DNA of 64,000 nucleotides. Origin: Halorubrum californiense DSM 19288 (lineage in GTDB: Archaea; Halobacteriota; Halobacteria; Halobacteriales; Haloferacaceae). Shown piece after piece: positions 43,573 to 52,426 of this stretch. The notes beneath the pieces are model-generated. The model made no database searches. It was not told the origin of the DNA and was given only the letters and a program-made list of their open reading frames with translations. The DNA lies in the NCBI RefSeq assembly GCF_000336875.1, contig NZ_AOJK01000021.1, forward strand, positions 9,433-73,432, in the 5' to 3' direction. Within the stretch, counting starts at the first letter, position 1; every line of letters begins with the position of its first letter. The position numbers and the translations under genes were made by a program.

Positions 43573-44937
43573 CTACCGCCCGCTCTCGACGGCGACGCGC
43601 ATGTCCTGTGCCAGCCGTTCGGCGCGGTCGGCGTCGGCGGACTCGGCGTAGATCCGGATCTTCGGCTCGGTGCCGGAGGGGCGGACGAGCACCCACGCGT
43701 CGCCGTAGTCGAGCCGGTAGCCGTCGGTCGTGTTCGGTTCCGCGTCGGCGGTCTCGACGTACGCCCGGGCGGCCGAGAGCATCTCGTCGCGCTCGTCGTC
43801 GTCCTCGTACTCCACGTTCGCCCGCACGAAGTGGTAGTCGCTGTACGGCGCGACGACCTCGCTGACGGGCGCGCCGTCGGCGTCGGCGAGCAGTTCGAGG
43901 AACCGCGCGCCGATGTACGCGCCGTCCCGCGAGAGCCGGTACGGCGGGAAGAAGACGCCGCCGTTGCCCTCGCCCGCGACCGGAACCCTCGTCCCCTCCT
44001 CGTGGAGGTCGCGCGTCCGGGTGATGATGTTCGTGGCGCCGATGGGCGTCAGTTCGAGGTCGGCGTCGTTGTCGGCGCAGACGTCGACGAGCCGCTGGGA
44101 GACGTTGACCGCGCTGACGACCGCGTCGCCCGGTTCGAGGCAGGCGTCCGCCAGCGCCGCGAAGGACGTGTCGCCGTCGACGAACTCGCCGGTCTCGTCG
44201 ACGAAGACGGCCCGGTCCGCGTCGCCGTCGTGGGCGATCCCCACGTCGGCGTCGGAGGTCGCGACGAGCCGCCGGAGGTCCTCGAGGTTCTCCGGGACCG
44301 GCTCCGAGTCGCGGCCGGGGAAGTGGCCGTCCGGCGTCGCGTTGACGGTCAGCACCTCGCAGCCGAGTTCGCGGTAGACCCGCGGGGACGCGACCGAGGC
44401 CGCGCCGTGGCCCGAGTCCACCGCGACCGTGAGGTCGGCGTCGGCGATCGACTCGCGGTCGACCGCAGCGATCAGCTGGTCGACGTAGTCGTCGACGACC
44501 CCCTCGACCGGCGTCGTCGCGCCCGCCGCCCGCCAGTCGGCGTGGTCGTACTCGTCGTCGAGGACGCGCCGCTCGATCTGCTCCAGCACGTCGACGGAGA
44601 GCTCCACGCCGTCGTCCCCCACGAGCTTGATCCCGTTGAACTCCGGCGGGTTGTGCGAGGCGGTGACGAGGACGGCGGGGACCTCGGCCGCCTCGCAGTA
44701 GTTGCCGACCGCCGGCGTGGGGACGACGCCGAGGCGGTCGACGTCGCACCCGACCGCGGCGAGCCCGCTCGCGGCCGCGTTGGCGAACAGCTCGCCGGTC
44801 GTTCGCGTGTCCCGCGCGACGGCGACGCGGTCGGCGTCCCAGGCCGTCCCGGCCGCCTTCGCGATGTCGAGGACGAGCGCGGGCGTGAGATACCGCAGCG
44901 CGACCCCGCGGATGCCGCTCGATCCGAACAGCTCCAT
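43573..44937 (-). CDS. glmM: Phosphoglucosamine mutase / phosphohexomutase
   Basis: This 454-residue protein starts at ATG 44937 (MELFGSSGIRG). The active phosphoserine loop TASHNPPEFNG, the metal-binding DGDADR (AHDGDADRAVF), the sugar loop GEGNGGV and the phosphate loop RPSGTEPKIR are all present. It converts glucosamine-6-phosphate to glucosamine-1-phosphate, or acts on other hexose phosphates, for cell-surface sugar synthesis. The region upstream of 44937 in the same frame is not conserved-looking and is not counted. Confidence 0.9.
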   Translation of the reverse strand: MELFGSSGIRGVALRYLTPALVLDIAKAAGTAWDADRVAVARDTRTTGELFANAAASGLAAVGCDVDRLGVVPTPAVGNYCEAAEVPAVLVTASHNPPEFNGIKLVGDDGVELSVDVLEQIERRVLDDEYDHADWRAAGATTPVEGVVDDYVDQLIAAVDRESIADADLTVAVDSGHGAASVASPRVYRELGCEVLTVNATPDGHFPGRDSEPVPENLEDLRRLVATSDADVGIAHDGDADRAVFVDETGEFVDGDTSFAALADACLEPGDAVVSAVNVSQRLVDVCADNDADLELTPIGATNIITRTRDLHEEGTRVPVAGEGNGGVFFPPYRLSRDGAYIGARFLELLADADGAPVSEVVAPYSDYHFVRANVEYEDDDERDEMLSAARAYVETADAEPNTTDGYRLDYGDAWVLVRPSGTEPKIRIYAESADADRAERLAQDMRVAVESGR

Positions 44938-45084
44938 GCGAGCCCATCTGCCGGCCGAGGGGAAAGCGGTTCCGAACCGCCCCGACCGAGGCGTCCCCGA
45001 TGGCCCCGGCACCCGTCTCGCCGCGACGCCCGCCTGGTCGCGACGACGCGTGCGGTTCATGCCGGTGGCGCCCGTTCGCCCCGT

Positions 45085-45675
45085 ATGGACCACACGCGAC
45101 GCGGCGCGCTCGCCGGGGGCGCGTTCGCCCTGTCCGTCGCGACGGCGGGCTGTCTCGACTTCGCGGCGGGCGACGGACCGCAGGGCCCAGAGGGGACGCC
45201 GGCGACGCTGACCTGCGAGGACGACGAGTTCGTCCGCCTCGACCGGCCGTTCGAGGACTCGGTCACCGAGACCCTCGTCGAGACGGGCGAGACGACCGTG
45301 GAACTCTCCACCGAGGGGGCGACCGAGACGTACGGCCAGTCGCTCCGACTCGTCCTCCGCAACACCGGGAATGCTCCCGCCGCCACGCTCGGCGAGTCCG
45401 CCTACTCGCTCCAGCGCGAGACGGCCGAAGGGTGGCTCGACGTCCGCGGCTCCACTTCGGGCGAGGGGGTCGAACTCCCTCGGGCCGAGGCGTCGCTCGG
45501 CACGAGTTCGGCGTACTCCTGGGATGTCACGCTGACCGAGTCGGGGATCGCCGACGCGGTCGACGGCGTCGACCTGGCCGTCTGTCCGCCGCTGGGCGAC
45601 GGCACCTACCGGTTCGTCTACTGGGGGCTCGTCGACGCGCCGCCGATCGGCGCGGAGTTTGAACTGGTGGGGTGA
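45085..45675 (+). CDS. Tat-exported lipoprotein with a shared domain
   Basis: This 196-residue protein starts at ATG 45085. It has a twin-Arg signal (HTRRGALAGG), a hydrophobic stretch and a lipobox ending in GC (TAGC), so it is probably membrane-anchored outside the cell. The C-terminal 100 residues share a layout with the lipoprotein at 58330: Y-L----T--GW---RG, then W---TE-G, then VCP-L--G-YRFV--G--D, and a terminal F---G. The function is unknown; the domain looks like an immunoglobulin-type fold. Confidence 0.8.
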   Translation: MDHTRRGALAGGAFALSVATAGCLDFAAGDGPQGPEGTPATLTCEDDEFVRLDRPFEDSVTETLVETGETTVELSTEGATETYGQSLRLVLRNTGNAPAATLGESAYSLQRETAEGWLDVRGSTSGEGVELPRAEASLGTSSAYSWDVTLTESGIADAVDGVDLAVCPPLGDGTYRFVYWGLVDAPPIGAEFELVG

Positions 45676-45742
45676 GGCCGGTTCGACGCGAGCCGGTTCG
45701 ACGCGAGCCGGGGCGACCTCGGGCCACGGCGGGGGTCTCGGC

Positions 45743-46351
45743 TCAGAACGGCTGCCAGTCGGAGGGTTGCCCGACGCGGCCGCGGACGCGGAACTCCCGG
45801 TCGTCGTCGTCGACGCGGGTCTCGACGACGACCTCGAACGGCTCGTGGAGGGTGTGGACGACCTGTTCGTCGTGGGCGGTCGAGCCGACGACGCCGACGA
45901 AGGGCCACCCCTCGCCGGAGGCCTGAGAGGTCATCACCCGGGTGAACCGGTAGATTCGCTCCGGGTCCCAGTACATCAACAACTGGGACAGCGAGTAGAC
46001 GCCGACGGCGCGCTCGCGTCCGGTGGAGGACTCGACGACGTCGGTGAACTTGATCCCGATGTCCGTGAGGTTGCCCGCGCTGGCGACGTACTTCGTCGTC
46101 GGCGTGTCCTCGCGCTTGTCGCCCTGCTCGTGGGTGACGCAGTCGATGACGATAACGTCGTCGCCGTCCTCGCCGGTGAGTTCCTCGTAGTCGCCGCGGA
46201 CCTTCTCCGCGGTCCGCCCCGTCGAGATGACGACCGGGCCGTCGGCCCACGTCGCGAGCAGCCGGTTGAACAGGTCGTACTTCCCGCTCATCGGGGGACC
46301 GCTGATGAGGACGCTGTCGGCACCGCGGACAGCGTCGGGAAGCAGAGTCAT
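45743..46351 (-). CDS. RecA-like (KaiC-related) P-loop protein
   Basis: This 202-residue protein starts at ATG 46351. Its phosphate-binding loop GPPMSGK (residues 19-25) is followed by VVISTGRTAEKV and VIVIDCVT, like small RecA/KaiC-fold ATPases common near haloarchaeal signalling genes. A conventional Walker B/Glu pair is not clear, so ATP hydrolysis is uncertain. It lies in the same orientation as the KaiC-like gene and CheW. Confidence 0.75.
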   Translation of the reverse strand: MTLLPDAVRGADSVLISGPPMSGKYDLFNRLLATWADGPVVISTGRTAEKVRGDYEELTGEDGDDVIVIDCVTHEQGDKREDTPTTKYVASAGNLTDIGIKFTDVVESSTGRERAVGVYSLSQLLMYWDPERIYRFTRVMTSQASGEGWPFVGVVGSTAHDEQVVHTLHEPFEVVVETRVDDDDREFRVRGRVGQPSDWQPF

Positions 46352-46394
46352 TTGATGAACGTGAGAGAGTGTTCGGTAAAACTCTTCCGAGGGA

Positions 46395-46787
46395 TCACTT
46401 TCGGAGCATGGAAGGGAGGTCGAGCGAGGACGGCGGGCCCTCCCGCGGCCCGTCGGTCAGTGTCAGCTCGCGTATCGCGCCGGGGAGCGCGGCGGGGACC
46501 GGCGCGTCGCGCGGCGCCCCGGTGCCGTCGACGAGCGACTCCCAGACGGCCTCGTCGGTGGAGTCGTCCCGCTCCGCTTTCGCCTCCAGCGCCTTCGTCC
46601 GCCCCTCGTCGTACGCCAGCTCCACGATGCTCCGGTCGTAGCTCCCCGGGAACGCCGCCAGCACCCGGTCGAGTTCGTCCGGGCGGGCGCTGTCGACGCC
46701 GGCGGCGACGCCCAGCGCGAAGGCGCGCTCGACGGCCTCCTCCCGCGAGAGGTCGTCCCACTCCGTGCCGAACGTGCGGTCGTACAT
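46395..46787 (-). CDS. Haloarchaeal hypothetical protein in KaiC operon
   Basis: This protein has about 130 residues from ATG 46787, overlapping the stop of the KaiC-like gene (TGATG). Its helical, acidic N-terminal half and Pro-rich C-terminus have no catalytic motif. The coupled arrangement suggests it works with the KaiC-like ATPase. Confidence 0.75.
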   Translation of the reverse strand: MYDRTFGTEWDDLSREEAVERAFALGVAAGVDSARPDELDRVLAAFPGSYDRSIVELAYDEGRTKALEAKAERDDSTDEAVWESLVDGTGAPRDAPVPAALPGAIRELTLTDGPREGPPSSLDLPSMLRK

Positions 46788-47482
46788 CAGTGGGTCACCG
46801 TCGCCGCCGAGCCGACGCGGAGCCCGCCGTCGGTGAACTCCACGTCTTGGATGTCGGTGTCGACGTCCGTCCCCCGCATCTTCAGCACTTGGACCCCGCG
46901 CTGCATCCCCTCGTCTTCGAGGTAGTTGTGCATGAAGACGACGCCGTGCGCGAGGTAGTGTTCCTCCGAGTAGGCGCTCGGGTCGGTCATCTCGGAGATC
47001 AGAAGCGTCGTGGCGTCGGTCCGCTTCAGCGAGGAGAGCAGCTGGATCATCGTGTCCTCGTCGTCGTCGAGGAGGAACCGCAACAGCATGGTGGAGTCGA
47101 AGACGACGCGGTCGATGTCGCGGGAGTTGATGAACCCGGTGAGCCGGTTGGTGACGCCCGAGCGGTCGCGGCGGTCGCCGGGGAGGCCGAAGAAGCGTCG
47201 CCCGTCCGACGAGAAGGAGTCGAGGAAAGTGACGCGGTCGGAGTCGAGCGCGCGGTCGAACCCGAAGTCGTAGCCGCTCATGTCCTCGCGGATCCCCTCC
47301 TTCGTCTCGTGCATGCTGATGTACAGGATGTCCTCGCCGTTCCGGGCACCTTGGGCCGCGAACTGCGAACAGAAGGTCGTTTTGCCGCTCCCGGGTGGAC
47401 CGCTGACCACGTACAGTCGGTCCTCGGGGAACCCCCCGTCGACGATGTCGTCGAACCCCGGGACGCCGCTTGAGACGCGCAT
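46787..47482 (-). CDS. KaiC/RAD55-type ATPase
   Basis: This 231-residue RecA-superfamily protein has GVPGFDDIVDGGF at the N-terminus, Walker A SGPPGSGKTT, and VVFDSTMLL as the Walker B region, typical of single-domain KaiC-like proteins. In haloarchaea such proteins occur next to transducer and chemotaxis genes. The start ATG 47482 is followed by a short leader-free typical sequence. Confidence 0.85.
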   Translation of the reverse strand: MRVSSGVPGFDDIVDGGFPEDRLYVVSGPPGSGKTTFCSQFAAQGARNGEDILYISMHETKEGIREDMSGYDFGFDRALDSDRVTFLDSFSSDGRRFFGLPGDRRDRSGVTNRLTGFINSRDIDRVVFDSTMLLRFLLDDDEDTMIQLLSSLKRTDATTLLISEMTDPSAYSEEHYLAHGVVFMHNYLEDEGMQRGVQVLKMRGTDVDTDIQDVEFTDGGLRVGSAATVTH

Positions 47483-47637
47483 ACGTACGAACCCGTTGGG
47501 CGGCCGATAAGCGTTGGCACCCGGTTCTCACCCGTGAGAACCGACGCGGTCGGCGACGGTCGGCGCCGCTCCGTCGCCGCGGGGCGAGTCGGTCCGGCCG
47601 TCGAACCGCCGCCGCGCGAGCGATCGAGTCGGTCCGG

Positions 47638-48111
47638 CTACGCTTCCGCGGGCTCGACGTCGTCAAGTTCGGCGGCGAGCGCGTCGTCGACGTCCGGCGA
47701 GACCCACACGACGAACCGGTCGTCGGACTTGACGATGCCGCGGACGCCCTCGTCCTCGACCGTCGTGCTCTGGTCGACGTCCTCCGGCGAGACGTCGCGG
47801 ACCTGGAACACCTCGTCGACCATCCAGCCGACGGTGCCGCCCTCGTCGATCTCGGCGTCGTCGAACACGACGATCCGCTCGCGCGGGCCGTCCTCGTCGA
47901 TGTCGAACAGCGTCTTCGGGTCCACGATCGTCGTCGTCCGGCCGCGGAGGTCCATCACGCCCTCGACGTGGTCCGGCGAGTTGGGGATCCGCGTGAGTTC
48001 GCCCGCGTCGACGATCTCGTCGATGACGCCGATGTCCAGACAGTACGTCCCGTCTCCGAGCCCGAACTCCAACACCTTGGTCGGTTCGGCGTCCGCCTCT
48101 GTTGCTGCCAT
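47638..48111 (-). CDS. cheW: Chemotaxis coupling protein CheW
   Basis: This 157-residue protein has the CheW beta-barrel (VLEFGLGDGTYCLDIGVIDEIVD, VEGVMDLRGRTTTIVD, VGWMVDEVFQV). It links transducers to the histidine kinase CheA. It starts at ATG 48111 and diverges from the cheB operon, with about 100 bases between. Confidence 0.92.
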   Translation of the reverse strand: MAATEADAEPTKVLEFGLGDGTYCLDIGVIDEIVDAGELTRIPNSPDHVEGVMDLRGRTTTIVDPKTLFDIDEDGPRERIVVFDDAEIDEGGTVGWMVDEVFQVRDVSPEDVDQSTTVEDEGVRGIVKSDDRFVVWVSPDVDDALAAELDDVEPAEA

Positions 48112-48213
48112 GCCCGTAGGTGTGGTGAACCGACAAATAATCGTGTCCCCTGAATTATCAGGGGTGATTACTGGGTCCGTGGATTTATGCTGATTCTGGG
48201 CGCGCTGTGGTAC

Positions 48214-49308
48214 ATGAGCAGGACGACGGATCGGCGCGGCGGTCGGGACGGGTCGCCGCGGGTGGTGGTCGTCGACGACTCACCGTTCATGCGGGGACTG
48301 ATAAGCGACCTCTTGGACGACGCCGGGGTCGCGGTCGTCGGCGAAGCGGGGGATGGGGAGGAGGCGCTCTCGGTGGTCGCCGAGACGCGCCCCGACGTCG
48401 TGACGATGGACGTCGAGATGCCCGGGATGGGCGGGCTCGAAGCCGTCGAGCGGCTGATGGAGGAGACGCCGACGCCGGTGTTGATGCTGTCGGCGCACAC
48501 GGACGAGGGCGCCGAGGTGACCTTCGAGGCGCTGGACCGGGGAGCGGTCGACTTCTTCGCGAAGCCCGGCGGCGAGGTGTCGACGGGCGTCTCGCGGGAG
48601 TCCGAGCGCCTCGTCGAGGCGGTCCGCTCGGTCGCGGGCGCCGACCTCGACGCCGCGACCCGCGAGCGCGACGAGCCGAGTTCCGCGGCCTCGCGCTCGC
48701 CGGACGCCGGGAGCGACGCGGACGCGGACGACGTCGACGGACCGCTGACCGCGGTGATCGCGGCCTCGACCGGCGGGCCGAACGCGGTCGAGCGCGTGCT
48801 GTCGGCGCTCCCGATGGCGGACTGCCGCGTGGTGATCGTCCAGCACATGCCGGAGGCGTTCACCTCGCGGTTCGCGGACCGGCTCGACGCCGCCTCCGCG
48901 TACGACGTGCGGGAGGCCAGCGACGGCGCGCGGATCGGCGCCGGCGAGGCGATCGTCGCCCGCGGCGGCAGCCACACGCTCGTCGACAGCTACCGGGCGG
49001 GGCGGCTCCGGGTCAAGCTCGACGAGGACGACGACTCCCACACGGTCACCCCGGCGGCCGACGTGACGATGCGCTCGGCGGCCGAGGTGATCGACGACCC
49101 GCTCGTCGGCGTCGTGTTGACGGGGATGGGCTCGGACGCCGCGGAGGGGATCCGGGCGATGGCCGACGCCGGGGGGCGGACGCTGGCGCAGAGCGAGGAC
49201 ACCTGCGTCATCTACGGCATGCCGAAGCGCGCGGTGGAGACGGGCGGGGTCGACAAGGTGTACGACCTCGACGACGTCGCCGGCGCGATCGTGGGGGGTG
49301 AGGCCTGA
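48214..49308 (+). CDS. cheB: Chemotaxis methylesterase CheB
   Basis: This protein has about 364 residues from ATG 48214. A receiver domain carries the acidic pair DD and the phosphoacceptor Asp in TMDVEMPG. After a Ser/Asp-rich linker the esterase domain has the catalytic Ser in AASTGGP, the His in VQHMPEAF, and the Asp in GMGSDAAEG. It demethylates or deamidates transducer Glu residues and is activated by CheA. GATTTATGC about 30 bases upstream could be the promoter. It overlaps cheA by one base. Confidence 0.93.
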   Translation: MSRTTDRRGGRDGSPRVVVVDDSPFMRGLISDLLDDAGVAVVGEAGDGEEALSVVAETRPDVVTMDVEMPGMGGLEAVERLMEETPTPVLMLSAHTDEGAEVTFEALDRGAVDFFAKPGGEVSTGVSRESERLVEAVRSVAGADLDAATRERDEPSSAASRSPDAGSDADADDVDGPLTAVIAASTGGPNAVERVLSALPMADCRVVIVQHMPEAFTSRFADRLDAASAYDVREASDGARIGAGEAIVARGGSHTLVDSYRAGRLRVKLDEDDDSHTVTPAADVTMRSAAEVIDDPLVGVVLTGMGSDAAEGIRAMADAGGRTLAQSEDTCVIYGMPKRAVETGGVDKVYDLDDVAGAIVGGEA

Positions 49309-51611
49309 TGGACTCCCACCGCGCCGCGTTCGTCGCCGAGGCCGAAGACGGGATCACCGACCTCAACAACGCCCTGCTCGCGCTCGAAGCGGACCCCGAG
49401 GACGCCGAGGCGATGGACGACGTGTTCCGCGTCGCCCACACCCTGAAGGGCAACGCCGCGGCGATGGGGTACGAGGGCGTCTCCGACTTCGGGCACGCCC
49501 TCGAAGACCTCCTCGACGCGGTCCGGCAGGGCGAGCGGGAGGTGACGCCCGAGCTGATGGACCTCCTCTTCGAGGGGGTCGACGCCGTCGAGTCGATGGT
49601 CGAGGAGATAGCCGACACCGGCGAGGTGTCGACCGACCCCTCCGACCTCGAATCGCGACTGCGCGAGATGGAGGAACACGGGACAGTCGGGGGCGGCGAC
49701 GAGGCGAGCGACGACGCCGGAGCCGACGACTCGGCTGACGCGGACGCCGACGCCGCAGAAGACGCGGAGGACGACGCCGAGGATGGGTCCGAATCCGACC
49801 CGGACGAGGGCGCTCCCGACGTCGAGGTTCCGGAACCGCCGGCGGACGCCGCCGACCTTCCCGACCCCGTCGCGTACGCGGACGTGACGATCGGCGACGC
49901 GCAGATGCCGGGCGTCGACGCCGCGCTCGTCCTCCAAGCGATCGACGAGCAGTTCGACGGACACGTCACCGATCCCGCGCCCGAGGCGCTGGAGGGCGGC
50001 GAGTACGACGAGTCGTTCGACGCGTTCGTCGGCGGTGCCGACCCCGAGGTCGTCGCCGAGGGGCTCCGGGCGCTCACGCAGGTCGAGGCGGCCACGGCGG
50101 TCGCGGTCGGCGGCGAGGACGACGCCGAAGCGGCCGATTCCGAGCCGGCAGCGGCCGAATCCGAACCGGCCGATGCTGAGCCTGCCGACGCCGAACCGGG
50201 CGACGCCGGTTCGGCCGAGGACGACACCGAAGGCGCGGCGGAGCCCGCCGCGGCCGATGCGGACGACGAGACCGAGCAGTCCGAGGACGCCAACCAGCCC
50301 GACGACGGCTCCGAGTCGCCGTCGGACGACTCCGGCTCCTCGGGAGGTTCCGACTCCAAGTCCGGCGACGAGATCAAGTCGATCCGCGTCGACGTCGACC
50401 AGGTCGACGAGCTGTACGGGCTCGTCGAGCAGCTGGTGACGAGCCGGATCAAGCTCCGGCGAGAGCTGGAGGCCGCCGACGCCGAGTCGGACACGCTCGA
50501 CGAACTCGACAAGCTCGCCTCCAGCCTCCAGGACACGGCGATGGACATGCGGCTCATCCCGTTCTCGCAGGTGTCCGACTCGTTCCCGCGGCTCGTGCGC
50601 GACATCTCGCGGGACCTCGACAAGCGGATCGACTTCGAGATCGAGGGCGACGACGTGGAGCTGGACCGGACGATCCTCACGGAGATGCGCGACCCGCTCG
50701 TGCACGTCCTGCGGAACGCGGTCGACCACGGGATCGAGTCGCCCGAGGAGCGCGAGGCGGCCGGGAAGGACCCGACCGGGCACGTGGAGCTCACGGCCGA
50801 GCGCGAGCGCGACCACGTGATAATCGAGGTCTCGGACGACGGCGGCGGGCTCGACCCGGACCAGCTTCGCGAGAAGGCGGTCGACGAGGGGGTCAAGAGC
50901 CGCGAGGCGGTCGAGGCGATGGAAGACGACGAGGTGTACGACCTCGTCTTCCACCCCGGCTTCTCCACCGCGGAGGAGGTCACGGACGTCTCCGGCCGCG
51001 GGGTCGGGATGGACGTGGTCCGGACGACCGCGCGCGACCTCGACGGCTCCGTCTCGATCGAGAGCGAGCCCGGCGAGGGGAGCACGGTCCGGTTCCGGCT
51101 CCCGGTCACCGTCGCCATCGTGAAGGTGATGTTCGTCGACGTGGGCGGCACGGAGTACGGGATCCCGATCAAGTCGATCGCGGAGGTCGCCCGCGCTGAC
51201 GACGTCGAGGAGGTCCACGGCGACGAGGTCGTCAGACACGAGGACGACCTCTACCCGGTCGTCCGGCTGAACGAGCGCCTCGGCGAGATAGATTCGACGG
51301 CGGCCGAGGCGTCCGCGGCCGCGGCGTCCGCCGACGAGACTCCCGCCGCCGACGGCGGCGTCGCGGTCGACGAGGGCCGCGACGACGACGCGGGAGGCGA
51401 CGGCGGCGCGGGCGCGACCAACAACGGGATGCTCGTCCGGATCCGCGAGGAGACGCGGCAGGTCGCGCTCCACTGCGACGCGGTGCTCGACCAGGAGGAA
51501 GTGGTGGTCAAACCGCTCGACGGTCCGCTCTCGGGGACGCCCGGCCTCAGCGGCACGGCGGTCCTCGGCGACGGGGACGTCGTGGCCGTGCTCGACGTGG
51601 TGAGCCTATGA
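49308..51611 (+). CDS. cheA: Chemotaxis histidine kinase CheA
   Basis: This 767-residue kinase has an N-terminal HPt domain with the phosphorylated His in FRVAHTLKGN (H44). A long acidic linker with a second regulatory domain (about residues 125-345) is rich in Glu, Ala and Asp. The dimer helix, the kinase domain (HVLRNAVDHGIESPEE N-box, DDGGGLD G-box) and the C-terminal CheW-like domain follow. An extra Ala/Asp-rich insert lies inside the CheW-like domain (about 665-705). It phosphorylates CheY and CheB. It overlaps cheB and cheR. Confidence 0.93.
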   Translation: MDSHRAAFVAEAEDGITDLNNALLALEADPEDAEAMDDVFRVAHTLKGNAAAMGYEGVSDFGHALEDLLDAVRQGEREVTPELMDLLFEGVDAVESMVEEIADTGEVSTDPSDLESRLREMEEHGTVGGGDEASDDAGADDSADADADAAEDAEDDAEDGSESDPDEGAPDVEVPEPPADAADLPDPVAYADVTIGDAQMPGVDAALVLQAIDEQFDGHVTDPAPEALEGGEYDESFDAFVGGADPEVVAEGLRALTQVEAATAVAVGGEDDAEAADSEPAAAESEPADAEPADAEPGDAGSAEDDTEGAAEPAAADADDETEQSEDANQPDDGSESPSDDSGSSGGSDSKSGDEIKSIRVDVDQVDELYGLVEQLVTSRIKLRRELEAADAESDTLDELDKLASSLQDTAMDMRLIPFSQVSDSFPRLVRDISRDLDKRIDFEIEGDDVELDRTILTEMRDPLVHVLRNAVDHGIESPEEREAAGKDPTGHVELTAERERDHVIIEVSDDGGGLDPDQLREKAVDEGVKSREAVEAMEDDEVYDLVFHPGFSTAEEVTDVSGRGVGMDVVRTTARDLDGSVSIESEPGEGSTVRFRLPVTVAIVKVMFVDVGGTEYGIPIKSIAEVARADDVEEVHGDEVVRHEDDLYPVVRLNERLGEIDSTAAEASAAAASADETPAADGGVAVDEGRDDDAGGDGGAGATNNGMLVRIREETRQVALHCDAVLDQEEVVVKPLDGPLSGTPGLSGTAVLGDGDVVAVLDVVSL

Positions 51612-52426
51612 GCGGGTCGGCGGACGACGCAGAGACGGCGTTCGAAGGCGTCCTCCGGCAGATCGACGACACGGTCCCGTTCGAGCCGGGGTACTACAAC
51701 GAGTCGTACCTCGACCGCCGGATCACGGCCCGGATGCGTCGGCGTGACACGGAGTCGCACGCCGAATACAAGCGCATCCTCCGCGAGGACGCCGACGAGC
51801 GGCAGGCGCTGATGGACGCGCTCACGATCAACGTGACCGAGTTCTTCCGCAACCGGGAGATGTGGGACGTCCTCCGTGACGTGTTGCGCGAGCGGACCGC
51901 GGAGCAGCGGCGCGTCCGCGTCTGGTCGGCGCCGTCGGCGGACGGCCGCGAGCCGTACTCCGTCGCGATGCTGGCCTGCGACGACCCCGAGATAGACGAG
52001 TCGCGCGTCGAGGTGCTCGGCTCCGACATCAGCGAGGAGGCGCTCGATAACGCCCGCGAGGGCGTCTACCACACGACGCGCACGACGGACATCGCGGAGG
52101 AGCTCGAACCCCTCTCCGACCCCGACAAGTACGTCGAGCGCGACGAAGACACGTTTCGGGTGCGGCCGGCGGTCCAGCGCCTCGTCAACTTCGAGACCCA
52201 CGACCTGATCCGCGACGGCGCCCGCGACCCCTTCGACGTGGTGTTGTGCCGAAACCTGCTGATCTACATCGACGTCGACCACAAGGCCGCCCTCTTCGAC
52301 ACCTTGGAGGCGTCGCTCGCCGACGACGGCGTCCTCGTGTTGGGGATGACCGAGAGCATCCCCCCGAATCGGTCCGACCGCTACGAACCGATCGACAAGC
52401 GACGGCGGGTGTTCGGGAGGCGCTGA
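51608..52426 (+). CDS. cheR: Chemotaxis methyltransferase CheR
   Basis: This 272-residue protein has the CheR N-terminal helical domain (ESYLDRRITARMRR) and a SAM-binding domain (NVTEFFRN, then VWSAPSADGREPYSVAM, GSDISEEAL, CRNLLIY). It methylates Glu residues of transducers. The SAM loop reads SAPSADGREP instead of the more usual SA-x-C-x-G-EEP, which may be a normal haloarchaeal variant. It starts at an ATGA overlap with cheA. Confidence 0.9.
   Translation: MSGSADDAETAFEGVLRQIDDTVPFEPGYYNESYLDRRITARMRRRDTESHAEYKRILREDADERQALMDALTINVTEFFRNREMWDVLRDVLRERTAEQRRVRVWSAPSADGREPYSVAMLACDDPEIDESRVEVLGSDISEEALDNAREGVYHTTRTTDIAEELEPLSDPDKYVERDEDTFRVRPAVQRLVNFETHDLIRDGARDPFDVVLCRNLLIYIDVDHKAALFDTLEASLADDGVLVLGMTESIPPNRSDRYEPIDKRRRVFGRR

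Noticed and set aside
43504-45084. 5' part of a long plus-strand frame leading into the lipoprotein at 45085
   Set aside because: It runs antisense to glmM; the Tat signal and lipobox show that the real start is ATG 45085.
49208-51473. Long minus-strand frames opposite cheA
   Set aside because: CheA has all expected domains on the plus strand; the opposite frames are low-complexity shadows.
51608-52426. CheR inactive because of the altered SAM loop
   Set aside because: The remaining motifs (NVTEFF, GSDIS, CRNLLIY) are intact, so the change may be a normal haloarchaeal variant.
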